Source: Microcoleus sp. FACHB-68 (GTDB lineage: Bacteria > Cyanobacteriota > Cyanobacteriia > Cyanobacteriales > Oscillatoriaceae). Taken from it: a DNA stretch of 64,000 bases. The stretch is from the NCBI RefSeq assembly GCF_014695715.1, contig NZ_JACJOT010000008.1, forward strand, positions 620,001-684,000, read 5' to 3'. Of this stretch, positions 26,107 through 35,787 are shown piece by piece. The notes under the pieces were generated by a model that had not been told where the DNA came from, ran no database searches, and saw only the letters and a list, made by a program, of their open reading frames with translations. The translations under genes and the position numbers were made by a program. Every line of letters starts with the position of its first letter. The stretch's first letter is position 1.

Positions 26107-28896
26107 ATGCGAATTCCAACAGCAACCTACCGAATTCAATTTCATGCCGGTTTCAACTTTGATTCGGCCAAACAAATCGTTTCTTATTTAGCAGAACTGG
26201 GAATTTCCGATCTTTACGCTTCCCCCATTTTTAAAGCAAGAGAAGGAAGCACTCATGGTTATGATGTTGTTGATCCAAATCAATTGAATCCGGAACTTGG
26301 AACTCAAGAAAACTTTGAAGCATTGGCAAAGGAAATCCAAGCGAACAGCATGGGATGGGTGCAAGATATTGTTCCCAACCACATGGCTTACGACAGCCAA
26401 AACCCGATGCTCATGGACGTGCTGGAAAATGGGGCGGATTCGGACTATTTCGATTATTTTGACATTGCCTGGAATGCTCCTTATGGTGATAACCCAGAAG
26501 GAGTCCTCGCGCCTTTATTAGGCAATTTTTATAATGAGTGTTTGGAAAATGGCGAAATTCAACTCAAGTATGATCAAACCGGCTTGAGCGTCAATTACTA
26601 TAGCCTCAAATTGCCCATCAGAATAGAATCCTACGCCCGGTTCCTGACTTATCATTTAGGTAAACTTGGAAAGGCACTTGGAAGACATAACCCGGATTTT
26701 GTCAAACTGCTAGGAGTGCTTTATATTATCAAAAGCATACCGGCAGAAGCAAAAGGTCGAGAGCGCTACGATCAGATCACCTTTGTTAAGGCACTTCTCT
26801 GGGAACTCTACGAAAATCAACCAGAATTCAAAACTTTCATTGACGAAAACCTCAAAACTTTCAATGGAGAACCTGGGAATCCAGAAAGTTTTAACCTGCT
26901 GGACAGTTTACTGGTAGATCAATTTTACCGCCTCTCCTTCTGGAAAGTTGGCGCGGAAGAAATGAACTACCGCCGCTTCTTCACCGTCAACGAACTAATC
27001 TCAATGCGAGTAGAAAACCCCAAAGTTTTTTACAAAACCCATTCCTTAATTAGCCAACTCGTTGAAGAAGGCAAATTCACCGGCTTAAGAATTGATCATA
27101 TTGACGGACTCTACGATCCAGCTCAATATCTAGAACGCCTTCGAGAGAAAGCAGGAGACACTTACATCACTGTTGAGAAAATCGTAGAACCGCAAGAAGA
27201 AGTCCCCAATAACTGGCCCATTCAGGGGACAAGCGGCTATGACTTTTTAAACTATGTCAACGGTATTTTTTGCCAAACCGAAAATGAAGAGAAATTTAGC
27301 GAGATTTACACCCGATTTACCGGCATACGAACCCCCTACGAACAGCTAGTCCTTGAGAAAAAAGCGCTAATTCTCGATAAAAATTTGGCGGGAGATGCCG
27401 ATAATCTGGCAAAACTGCTGAAAAAAATAGCCGAACAATCGAGATATGGTAGAGATTTTACCGTCTATGGTCTCAAAACAGCGCTTTTAGAAGTCCTGAA
27501 AGCATTCCCGATTTATCGAACTTATATCGACTCACAAGGAATCAACGAAACCGATCGTGCTTGCATACAGGAAGTCATTGAAAAAGCCAAAGAGCAAGTA
27601 CCCATCCTGTTAAAAGAACTCAATTTTATTGAGAAGTTCTTGTTACTTGACTACGAAGATTTTCTCACCGAAGAACAAAAAGATCAGCGTTTGTACTTCG
27701 TAATGAGACTTCAGCAAATGACTGGACCCTTGATGGCAAAAGGGTTTGAAGACACATTCTTATATGTGTATAGCCGGCTCCTCTCCCTCAATGAAGTCGG
27801 TGGTGCTCCTATCCACTTTGGCATTTCACTGGAGACATTTCACGACTTCAATCAACGAGACCAAAAAAATTGGCCGCATAAAATGAATGCCACCGCCACC
27901 CACGACACAAAACGCGGTGAAGATGTGCGAGCACGCCTTAACGTTCTCTCAGAAATTCCTGAAGAATGGGAAAAGCAAGTAAAAACTTGGAGTGAAATGA
28001 ATCGCTCTAAAAAAACGCGTGCGAAGCGGCGGTTGATGCCCGAAGCTAATGATGAATACTTCTTTTATCAAACCTTGGTAGGGACTTTTCCTTTTGATGG
28101 AGTTGTGGATTCTGAGTACATCGAACGGATGAAGAACTATGTCATTAAAGCTGTCAAAGAAGCTAAAGTTCATACAGCTTGGTTAAGACCAGATAGTGAG
28201 TATGAATCGGCATACATGGCTTTTGTTGATTCAGTTTTAGACTCAGCAGATGAGAATCAATTTATCAAGGAATTTTTGCCTTTCCAGAAGTTGGTGGCTC
28301 ATTATGGAATCTTTAACTCACTCGCCCAAACGCTTCTGAAAGGAACATCTCCAGGGGTACCCGATTTTTATCAAGGAACTGAATTTTGGGATCTCAGCCA
28401 TGTAGATCCAGATAACCGGCGTCCGGTTAATTTTGAGCAGCGAATCGCCTTATTGCGCGAGATGAAGGAGCAAGTACAAAAAGATCCTCTAAAATTCATG
28501 GAGGAGTTAATGGCTAATAAAGAAGATGGGCGAGTTAAGCTATTTTTGATCGCCCAACTCCTTGAAGCAAGAAAACAAAACCGAGAACTTTTCTTGGATG
28601 GAGATTACCAACCGCTGGAAGTTACTGGAAAGTTTCAGGCTCAAATTGTGGCTTTTGCGAGAAGCTATGGCGGAAAGACGGCAATTACTATCACCCCACG
28701 CTTTTTAACCGGCTTGATTCAACCTGATGAACATCCACTCGGTGAACAAGTCTGGGCGGATACTCAAATTAAGCTGCCGGCAGGAAGTTCATCTTCATGG
28801 AAAGATGCGATTTCATCCCAGTCAATTCAAGCGAATGGAACGCTTTCAATTGGTGAAGTTCTTCAACACTTTCCTGTCGCGCTGTTAATTAGTTAG
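26107..28896 (+). CDS. treY: Malto-oligosyltrehalose synthase
   Basis: Rearranges the reducing-end alpha-1,4 bond of a maltodextrin into an alpha,alpha-1,1 bond, giving maltooligosyl-trehalose, the substrate of TreZ. The 929-residue GH13 protein begins with IPTATYRIQFHAGFNFDSA, has the barrel motif DIVPNHMAYDSQNP, the nucleophile in GLRIDHIDGLYDP and the acid in TVEKIVEPQE, followed by the family-typical ATATHDTKRGEDVRARL and PGVPDFYQGTEFWDLS. GAGGAG lies about 14 bases ahead of the ATG, slightly far. It is the second gene of the treZ-treY operon, and no trehalase gene follows, unlike the gene clusters known in some Nostoc. A terminator follows. Confidence 0.96.
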   Translation: MRIPTATYRIQFHAGFNFDSAKQIVSYLAELGISDLYASPIFKAREGSTHGYDVVDPNQLNPELGTQENFEALAKEIQANSMGWVQDIVPNHMAYDSQNPMLMDVLENGADSDYFDYFDIAWNAPYGDNPEGVLAPLLGNFYNECLENGEIQLKYDQTGLSVNYYSLKLPIRIESYARFLTYHLGKLGKALGRHNPDFVKLLGVLYIIKSIPAEAKGRERYDQITFVKALLWELYENQPEFKTFIDENLKTFNGEPGNPESFNLLDSLLVDQFYRLSFWKVGAEEMNYRRFFTVNELISMRVENPKVFYKTHSLISQLVEEGKFTGLRIDHIDGLYDPAQYLERLREKAGDTYITVEKIVEPQEEVPNNWPIQGTSGYDFLNYVNGIFCQTENEEKFSEIYTRFTGIRTPYEQLVLEKKALILDKNLAGDADNLAKLLKKIAEQSRYGRDFTVYGLKTALLEVLKAFPIYRTYIDSQGINETDRACIQEVIEKAKEQVPILLKELNFIEKFLLLDYEDFLTEEQKDQRLYFVMRLQQMTGPLMAKGFEDTFLYVYSRLLSLNEVGGAPIHFGISLETFHDFNQRDQKNWPHKMNATATHDTKRGEDVRARLNVLSEIPEEWEKQVKTWSEMNRSKKTRAKRRLMPEANDEYFFYQTLVGTFPFDGVVDSEYIERMKNYVIKAVKEAKVHTAWLRPDSEYESAYMAFVDSVLDSADENQFIKEFLPFQKLVAHYGIFNSLAQTLLKGTSPGVPDFYQGTEFWDLSHVDPDNRRPVNFEQRIALLREMKEQVQKDPLKFMEELMANKEDGRVKLFLIAQLLEARKQNRELFLDGDYQPLEVTGKFQAQIVAFARSYGGKTAITITPRFLTGLIQPDEHPLGEQVWADTQIKLPAGSSSSWKDAISSQSIQANGTLSIGEVLQHFPVALLIS

Positions 28897-28915
28897 AGCC
28901 ATCCTTAACTTCATT

Positions 28916-28946
28916 TGCCTACCTCGATTTTCAATTGGGGTAGGCA
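28916..28946 (+). terminator. Terminator after treY
   Basis: Eight-base arms TGCCTACC (28916-28923) and GGTAGGCA (28939-28946) close a 15-base loop, followed by a T-rich stretch (TTAGTTTTCTT). It lies between treY and the convergent sensor kinase gene. Confidence 0.65.
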
Positions 28947-29009
28947 TTAGTTTTCTTAAGGTGTAACCCACCCCATGAAACTTTTGAAACCTGTTCTAAG
29001 AAAGCCGGC

Positions 29010-31739
29010 TTAAGCAGAAATTTTGTAAACTGCTTCCGTATCAGTCGGTAACTCCACCGTAAACCAAGTTCGGTTAGATTCACTTTCCGCCCAAATTCTG
29101 CCGCCTAGCTGCTGCACCAATTGCTTAACCAGCGCCAAACCCAAACCCGTACCTCCCTGTTTCCAAGGATCGCTGCTAGCAACCCTGTAAAATTTATCAA
29201 AAATTCGACTTAACTCTTCTACAGGAATTTGACTGCCAGAATTGCTAACAATGAGTTGGGTAACATTAGTCGCTAAACTTGAGGAATCGGCACCCCCAGA
29301 ACTACCAGAAGCTTGTTGTAACCTCACCCCAATCTCACCACCCGGAGGCGTGTATTTGCAAGCATTATTCAGCAGTTCCGCCACAATTCGCTCCCAACTA
29401 GCTAAGTGAGAATGTAAGGGCAACACATCAGGATCAATGTGAAGATGCAGTATTTGCTGCCGGTTTCGCAAACGCGCCTGAAAGGGTACAACCACTTGAG
29501 GAAGCCACTCCTGTAAACAAATTGTTTCCCACGTCGGTACAGCCGGCGACATCTCCAAACGTTGCAAATCAAGCAAGTCATTGATTAGACTAATTTCCCG
29601 CTCGCATTCATTTTCTAAAATTTGCAAATAGCGCTGAAATTTTTGATAAAATTGGGCGAACGCATCTTCCTTTTCTAGCCCTCGCTCTTGTGTTGATTTA
29701 ATGGCCAACTGCAACATACTAATCGCCATTTTCATGTTAGTCATTGGCGTTCGCAACTCATGAGAAACCGTACTGAGAAAATCATCTTTTAACTCATTAA
29801 GCTGCCGCAGTTCCTGCATTTGCGTTTGCAGTTGCGCCGTGCGTTCCTCAACTTGCCGTTCTAACTCTGCATTAAGCGTTTGCAGCCGGGTTTCTGCAGC
29901 TTTGCGTTCTGTAATATCCATCAGCGTACCCGTCGCACCGGCAACCTCGCCGCTAGAAGAGATTAACCGTCGAGCAAACACTGCCAAAGTGCGGATACTG
30001 CCATCCTGAGCCAAAAAGCGAACCTCATACCGGCAATCATCGATTTCAAAATTCAGCAAACAATGCAGCTGCGTTTGGCTATAGTGCCGGTCATCTGGAT
30101 GTACATAATTCAAAAAATCAGTTCCCAGTGTTTCTGCAAGCGTGTAGCCCATCACTTCTGACCACGCCGGGTTCAAAAACGTCCATATCCCCCGCCTATC
30201 TTGTTGGAAAATAATTTCGTGAAGGTTGTTAACCAGTTCCCGATATTGCTCCTCGCTCGCCCTCAGCGCCCTTTCCGCTCGCTGGCGTTCAGTGACATCA
30301 TTCGCCAAAACAAGTTGAGTACGCCTGCCGGCAAACGTCAGACTGTGTGCAGTAATTTCTACCTCAATAATCGTTCCGTCTTTCTTGCAATGCCGCCATC
30401 TGCCGGCAGCCCGCAGCCCTGTGGGTAATTTAGACAAATCCTCAATCAAAGCGGGAATATCTTCAGGAGGACGAATATCCCGAATTGTCATCGCCAGAAA
30501 TTCATCCTCAGAATAGCCATAGTGCTGAGTTGCCGCAGAGTTAACAGCTACAAAAGCCAGCGTTTCAACATCATAAACCCACATCGGTTGCGGATTGGTT
30601 TCAAATAACAGCCGGTATCGCCTTTCAGACTCGCGCAGCGCTTCCTCCATCTGCTTGCGCTCAGTGATGTCGTAAATCGTAGACAGAAGCGCCTGTTCCC
30701 CATTAAAAATTAGAAGCTGAAGCGAAACGACGATCCAGAACCGGCTGCCGTTGGCTTTCTTTGCTCGAACCTCGTAGTTGTAAACCACCTCGTCTTTCTT
30801 AACGAGTTCTAGCAGCGCTTCTCGATCTGCAGGGTTATCGTAAAAATCTGGTGCTCTGCGACCGATAAACTGCTCAGTTCCAAGGCCCAACATCAGGCTA
30901 AGTTGCTCATTGGCATACAGGATCACACCATCGCTCGCACGAGAAATAATGATCGGGATCGGAGACGCTTCAGAAATGATGCGAAACTTGACCTCACTCT
31001 CCCGCAATGCCGCTTCCGCCTGCTTGTACTGCGTGATATCTTGAGCCGCTCCAAAAATCCGAATCACCCGTTGATGGGTTGCATCCCACTCTGGACGGGC
31101 GTAATCTCGCAACCATCGCACTTCTGCGTGTTTGGTGATGATCCGAAAGTCTTGTGTACTGGGCTGACCACTTAACAGATTGCGGTTCCTGACCTTAACA
31201 AGAAGTAAATCATCCGGATGAATCAACTTTTCCCAGCCTTGAGGGCCGGTAACTTCTGCCAAAGGGTAACCACTGCTCCGGGAAAAGGCTTCAGTTAACC
31301 ATTCAATCGTAAATTGCCCATCGGAAGCCACACTGAGCGTATAGGCGTAGTCTGAGGTTAGCTCGGAAATCAGGCGATAGCGTTCTTCACTGGTTTGCAA
31401 TTCTTCCTGAATCGCTTGCAATTCGCTCAGATTTTCTTTAAGGCTTGATTGGGTTGCTCTTAGGGTTTCATTCGCCTGCCTCAAAGCCATTTCTGATTGC
31501 TGGGTTGCCCTCATTAGCTGGTGGATCAGCCAATAGAGAATTGAGGCTGTGATTGTGACGTAAAACCAGCCTTTAAAGGTTTGTAATTTGCTCAGGATGC
31601 CGGCATGAGGAATGAGCGATAACAGAATTTCATCGGAAAACCAGATCCATAAGCTTCCGATCATCACGTAGATGGCCGTAATTCTCAATGGAGTCAGTCT
31701 GGGTTTGGACGGTCTTCCCCCGTTCAAGGTGTTTTTCAT
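29010..31739 (-). CDS. Multi-PAS sensor histidine kinase
   Basis: A 909-residue membrane-bound kinase. Two N-terminal membrane spans (about residues 17-37 and 50-70) are followed by a coiled coil, four PAS/PAC units (about 125-245, 250-370, 375-495 and 500-620, each ending in an ITERK- or ITQYK-like PAC end), another coiled coil, a HisKA domain with VSHELRTPMTNMK, and a HATPase domain. In the latter the N box is ELLNNACKYTPPGGEI and the G2 box GGTGLGLALV. The G1 box reads VSNSG where the usual Asp is replaced by Ser, a variant I have seen in other cyanobacterial kinases. The signal is unknown; no response regulator is adjacent. It lies between the trehalose operon and glgB. Confidence 0.93.
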   Translation of the reverse strand: MKNTLNGGRPSKPRLTPLRITAIYVMIGSLWIWFSDEILLSLIPHAGILSKLQTFKGWFYVTITASILYWLIHQLMRATQQSEMALRQANETLRATQSSLKENLSELQAIQEELQTSEERYRLISELTSDYAYTLSVASDGQFTIEWLTEAFSRSSGYPLAEVTGPQGWEKLIHPDDLLLVKVRNRNLLSGQPSTQDFRIITKHAEVRWLRDYARPEWDATHQRVIRIFGAAQDITQYKQAEAALRESEVKFRIISEASPIPIIISRASDGVILYANEQLSLMLGLGTEQFIGRRAPDFYDNPADREALLELVKKDEVVYNYEVRAKKANGSRFWIVVSLQLLIFNGEQALLSTIYDITERKQMEEALRESERRYRLLFETNPQPMWVYDVETLAFVAVNSAATQHYGYSEDEFLAMTIRDIRPPEDIPALIEDLSKLPTGLRAAGRWRHCKKDGTIIEVEITAHSLTFAGRRTQLVLANDVTERQRAERALRASEEQYRELVNNLHEIIFQQDRRGIWTFLNPAWSEVMGYTLAETLGTDFLNYVHPDDRHYSQTQLHCLLNFEIDDCRYEVRFLAQDGSIRTLAVFARRLISSSGEVAGATGTLMDITERKAAETRLQTLNAELERQVEERTAQLQTQMQELRQLNELKDDFLSTVSHELRTPMTNMKMAISMLQLAIKSTQERGLEKEDAFAQFYQKFQRYLQILENECEREISLINDLLDLQRLEMSPAVPTWETICLQEWLPQVVVPFQARLRNRQQILHLHIDPDVLPLHSHLASWERIVAELLNNACKYTPPGGEIGVRLQQASGSSGGADSSSLATNVTQLIVSNSGSQIPVEELSRIFDKFYRVASSDPWKQGGTGLGLALVKQLVQQLGGRIWAESESNRTWFTVELPTDTEAVYKISA

Positions 31740-32306
31740 GGCAACTTGCGTTCACCCATAAGCCAAAAAGAGCTGGCTACTGATGAGACTTTATCAAATG
31801 CAGCTTTGCCATGCCTATTTCATCAGCATATTTTTAGTTGTGGCACAAAACCGGCTCTCGAAATTGGCCAGCCGGCACCGTTAATGCTACCTATCAGGTT
31901 TATACGCTTAATTGCCCTGACAGTGGGGATTTTCAATGCCGGCACATAGACCGCCAAGAAGATCAGACGCCGGCTTCACTTCAGAGATATCACGTTTTTT
32001 ATCCAAGGATTGACGAATTTGTGAAAGCTTTTTGCTACCGTTTATAACAGATCATTACTGATTGTTTAAATTTGTGTAGTATTTGGGTGCGCTGCCGGTA
32101 GCGCCCACAACCTCGCACTCCTGGTCGTACTGTCAAACTAAAAGAAGAGATGCTGCTAAGCTCAAGGATAGCTAAGCCAGAAGCAACAAAGAACCCTGTC
32201 CTACACTCACAAAGGCCAGCCTTTTAACCAGCAAAATTCTCAAAGAAGGCGCGGCAAATCGCGCAAATCGTTCAAACTTAAAGCCGTTTATCATAATAGG
32301 TAGTTT
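31740..32306. other. Intergenic region between sensor kinase and glgB
   Basis: 567 bases with no supported gene. Short frames at 31746-32047 lack family resemblance. The region should contain the divergent promoters of the kinase gene and glgB. No known riboswitch or small RNA was recognised. Confidence 0.4.
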
Positions 32307-34616
32307 ATGTCAATGACGCTTGTTGCTCCGGATCAGATTAACCGCATTGTTGGGAATCAGCATCATGACCCGTTTGAAATCCTCGGCCCTCACCCCATCG
32401 AACAGGATGGCAAAATCACTCACTGGGTAGTGCGAGCCTACCTGCCTTCTGCCGATGCCGCATGGGTTGTGATCCCGGAAGAACGGCAAGAATATCCCAT
32501 GCAATCGGTTCACGATCCCCACTTCTTTGAATGCACGATTGAAACGCCGGAACTGGCCAATTACCAGTTTCGCCTCAAAGAAGGAGAGCACGAGCGCGTC
32601 ATTTACGATCCCTATGCTTTTCGCTCTCCGAAGTTAACAGACTTTGACATCCATCTATTTTCCGAAGGCAACCATCACCGCATTTACGAAAAATTAGGCG
32701 CTCACCTGACGGAAGTGAACGGGGTCAAAGGCGTCAACTTTGCAGTCTGGGCACCAAACGCGCGTAACGTTTCAGTGTTGGGTGATTTTAACAGCTGGGA
32801 CGGACGCAAAAACCAAATGCGTAAACGCGACAACGGCATCTGGGAATTATTTATTCCCGACTTGGGCGTTGGCGATGGTTACAAATACGAAATCAAGAAC
32901 TCCGATGGCCACATTTACGAAAAATCAGACCCCTACGGCTTCCAATCCGAACCTCGCCCTAAAACGGCTTCCATCGTCACTGACTTAGATAGTTATACCT
33001 GGAACGACTCCAAATGGATGGAAACGCGCCGGCATACCGAACCCCTAAGCCAGCCGATTTCCGTTTATGAATGTCATATAGGCTCTTGGTTGCACGCCTC
33101 CTCAGCAGAGCCGGCCAAACTACCGAACGGCGAAGAAGAGCCGGTGGTGGTTGTCTCAGAATTGCGTCCTGGCGCACGCTTCCTCACCTACCGCGAACTC
33201 GCTCACAAGCTGATTCCCTACGTCAAAGAACTCAACTTCACCCACATTGAACTGCTGCCGATTGCGGAACATCCCTTTGATGGCTCTTGGGGTTATCAAG
33301 TCACCGGCTACTACGCCCCCACCTCCCGCTATGGCACTCCCGAAGACTTCATGTACTTCGTCGATCAGTGCCATTACCACGGCATCGGCGTCATCGTTGA
33401 CTGGGTTCCCGGCCATTTTCCCAAAGATGGTCACGGTTTAGCCTTCTTCGACGGCACCCACCTGTATGAGCACGCCGACCCCCGCAAAGGTGAACATAAA
33501 GAATGGGGCACCTTAGTCTTCAACTACAACCGCAACGAAGTGCGGAACTTCCTCGCCGCCAACGCCCTGTTTTGGTTTGACAAGTACCATATTGACGGCA
33601 TTCGAGTAGATGCCGTCGCTTCCATGCTCTACCTCGACTACTGCCGCAACCCCGGTGAATGGGTAACCAACCAGTACGGGGGACGGGAAAATATCGAAGC
33701 TGCTAACTTCCTGCGTCAGGTGAATCACCTGTTGTTCAGCTACTTTCCCGGCGTCCTCTCAATTGCCGAAGAGTCCACTTCATGGCCGATGGTATCCTGG
33801 CCCACTTATGTTGGCGGCTTGGGCTTCAATTTGAAGTGGAACATGGGCTGGATGCACGATATGCTCGACTATTTCAACATGGACCCCTGGTTCCGCCAGT
33901 TCCACCAAAACAACATCACATTTAGTATGTGGTACAACCACAGCGAAAACTTCATGCTGGCGCTGTCTCACGATGAGGTTGTGCATGGTAAAAGTCCGCT
34001 AATCGGGAAAATGCCGGGAGATGAGTGGCAGAAGTTTGCCAATGTGCGCTGTCTGCTAGCCTTTATGTTCTCGCATCCCGGCAAGAAAACCCTATTTATG
34101 AGTATGGAGTTTGGCCAATGGAGCGAGTGGAATGTGTGGGGCGATTTGGATTGGCATTTATTGCAATACGAGTCCCACAGACAGCTCAAACAGTTTATGA
34201 GCGAACTCAACCACCTGTATCGCACTGAGCTGGCCCTTTACACCCAAGATTTTGCGGAGGCAGGGTTTGAGTGGATTGATTGCAGCGACAACCGGCACAG
34301 TGTTGTCTCTTTCATCCGCCGCGCTAAGGATTCGGATGAGTTTGCCATCGTCGTGTGTAACTTCACACCCCAACCCCACAGCCACTACCGCGTCGGTGTC
34401 CCGGAACACGGATTCTACACTGAGCTGTTTAACACTGATGCCCGCAAGTATGGCGGCAGCAATATGGGCAATCTCGGCGGCAAGTGGGCAGATGAGTGGT
34501 GGAGTCACAACCGGCGCTACTCAATCGACCTGTGTTTACCTCCTTTAGGTGTGCTCGTTCTTAAGCTAGACCGGCAAAAGAATAGAACTGCTTTGGAAGG
34601 AACGCTAGAGGAATAG
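32307..34616 (+). CDS. glgB: 1,4-alpha-glucan branching enzyme
   Basis: Introduces alpha-1,6 branches into glycogen by cutting and re-joining alpha-1,4 chains; a GH13 enzyme of 769 residues. The N-terminal part has two beta-sandwich modules (about residues 1-110, and a CBM48 from 130 with [20 protein letters not shown]). The barrel carries [10 protein letters not shown], the nucleophile in [16 protein letters not shown], the acid in IAEEST and the third acid in [10 protein letters not shown]. An extra stretch around [15 protein letters not shown] between the sandwich and the barrel is present. It follows a long promoter gap and is itself followed by repeats, so it appears monocistronic. It could interact metabolically with the TreY/TreZ pathway nearby. 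Confidence 0.97.
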   Translation: MSMTLVAPDQINRIVGNQHHDPFEILGPHPIEQDGKITHWVVRAYLPSADAAWVVIPEERQEYPMQSVHDPHFFECTIETPELANYQFRLKEGEHERVIYDPYAFRSPKLTDFDIHLFSEGNHHRIYEKLGAHLTEVNGVKGVNFAVWAPNARNVSVLGDFNSWDGRKNQMRKRDNGIWELFIPDLGVGDGYKYEIKNSDGHIYEKSDPYGFQSEPRPKTASIVTDLDSYTWNDSKWMETRRHTEPLSQPISVYECHIGSWLHASSAEPAKLPNGEEEPVVVVSELRPGARFLTYRELAHKLIPYVKELNFTHIELLPIAEHPFDGSWGYQVTGYYAPTSRYGTPEDFMYFVDQCHYHGIGVIVDWVPGHFPKDGHGLAFFDGTHLYEHADPRKGEHKEWGTLVFNYNRNEVRNFLAANALFWFDKYHIDGIRVDAVASMLYLDYCRNPGEWVTNQYGGRENIEAANFLRQVNHLLFSYFPGVLSIAEESTSWPMVSWPTYVGGLGFNLKWNMGWMHDMLDYFNMDPWFRQFHQNNITFSMWYNHSENFMLALSHDEVVHGKSPLIGKMPGDEWQKFANVRCLLAFMFSHPGKKTLFMSMEFGQWSEWNVWGDLDWHLLQYESHRQLKQFMSELNHLYRTELALYTQDFAEAGFEWIDCSDNRHSVVSFIRRAKDSDEFAIVVCNFTPQPHSHYRVGVPEHGFYTELFNTDARKYGGSNMGNLGGKWADEWWSHNRRYSIDLCLPPLGVLVLKLDRQKNRTALEGTLEE

Positions 34617-34808
34617 AGGGGCATAGGGCATAGGGCATAGGGCATGGGGTTAGAGGGAGAAATGCCCCATGCCCATACCGTTCTTGTTGGCGAAGCCATG
34701 CCCCATCCCCCTACCGTTCTTGTTGGCGAAGCCTTGACCCATCCCCCATGCCCATACCTTTAGGTTGGCGAAGCCTTGCCCAATGCCCAATGCCCCATTC
34801 CCCATTCC
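34616..34808. repeat. Short tandem repeats with interspersed unit
   Basis: Contains GGGCATA heptads (34618-34650) and CCCAATG/CCCCATG heptads (34780-34806). Between them are one copy of the ACCTTTAGGTTGGCG unit (34756-34778) and two of a variant starting ACCGTTCTTGTTGGCG (34677 and 34713). It separates glgB and pcyA. Confidence 0.85.
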
Positions 34809-34876
34809 CTTTTATGAGATACACCGGCACCGTTAAGATAGAGGTTGCCGCTTAGGGTGATTTTGGAGAAATAATC

Positions 34877-35614
34877 GTGTCATTGACTGCAACTCCCTCG
34901 TTGCGCGAGGAACAACATCCGCTGATTCGGGATTTAGCCAATCGCATCGAGGCTATCTGGCAGAGCTATTTAGATTTGTCTCCCTATCCGATGCCTGAAG
35001 AGTTGGGCTATGTGGAAGGGCGCTTGGAGGGAGAGAAGCTCACGATTGAAAATCGCTGCTATCAAACCCCCCAGTTTCGTAAGCTTCATTTGGAGTTGGC
35101 GAAGGTTGGCAGTACGCTGGATATTTTGCATTGTGTGATGTTTCCCCGCTCTAATTACCCTTTGCCGATGTTTGGCACGGATTTGGTTGGGGGGCGCGGC
35201 CAAATTAGTGCCGCGATCGCAGACCTTTCGCCGGTGAACGCAGATCGCTCTTTACCGGCAGCTTATGAAAATGCGCTCACCGCATTGCCGGTTGCCCATT
35301 TTTCTCAACCTCGCGAGTTGCCGGCTTGGGGCGATATTTTTTCTGACTTTTGTTTATTTGTCCGGCCTGGTGGCGCTGAGGAAGATGCCCTATTTTTGGC
35401 GCGGGTTAGCTCATTTCTAGAACTCCACTGCCAGCAAGCGCTCTCACAAGCACCTGTTTCTGGGGAAGAAGAAGCCCGCGTGATTGCCGGCCAGCGCAAC
35501 TACTGCACCAAGCAACAGAAAAATGACAAAACTCGCCGGGTGTTGGAAAAGGCTTTTGGCCCGGAATGGGCGGAATATTACATGACAACCGTGTTATTTG
35601 ATGTCGCTGACTAA
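34877..35614 (+). CDS. pcyA: Phycocyanobilin:ferredoxin oxidoreductase
   Basis: Reduces biliverdin IXalpha by four electrons from ferredoxin to phycocyanobilin, the chromophore of phycobilisomes and many cyanobacterial phytochromes. The 245-residue product shows the bilin-reductase fold motifs: [16 protein letters not shown] with the conserved Glu, [11 protein letters not shown], the catalytic Asp in [13 protein letters not shown] and the C-terminal [18 protein letters not shown]. The start is a GTG at 34877, preceded by a weak GGAGA. The MSLTATPSL beginning is an ordinary length. It stands alone between glgB and the dev genes. Its presence supports a phycobilisome-bearing cyanobacterium. Confidence 0.96.
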   Translation: MSLTATPSLREEQHPLIRDLANRIEAIWQSYLDLSPYPMPEELGYVEGRLEGEKLTIENRCYQTPQFRKLHLELAKVGSTLDILHCVMFPRSNYPLPMFGTDLVGGRGQISAAIADLSPVNADRSLPAAYENALTALPVAHFSQPRELPAWGDIFSDFCLFVRPGGAEEDALFLARVSSFLELHCQQALSQAPVSGEEEARVIAGQRNYCTKQQKNDKTRRVLEKAFGPEWAEYYMTTVLFDVAD

Positions 35615-35787
35615 CTCAGCTCGCTCGGTTGCGACTAGAGGATGTTGACTGCTGCTTCTGTGAGGGTATTCTTTAAAGCAAGCATTTGGGAAGCTTATAT
35701 ATCAGCTTTCAATGAATCTGTCATCAAGACCAGGAATGAATGCTAGCTTTTAACTAGATGATTAGTTAGGATTCCATCACTATTGTC

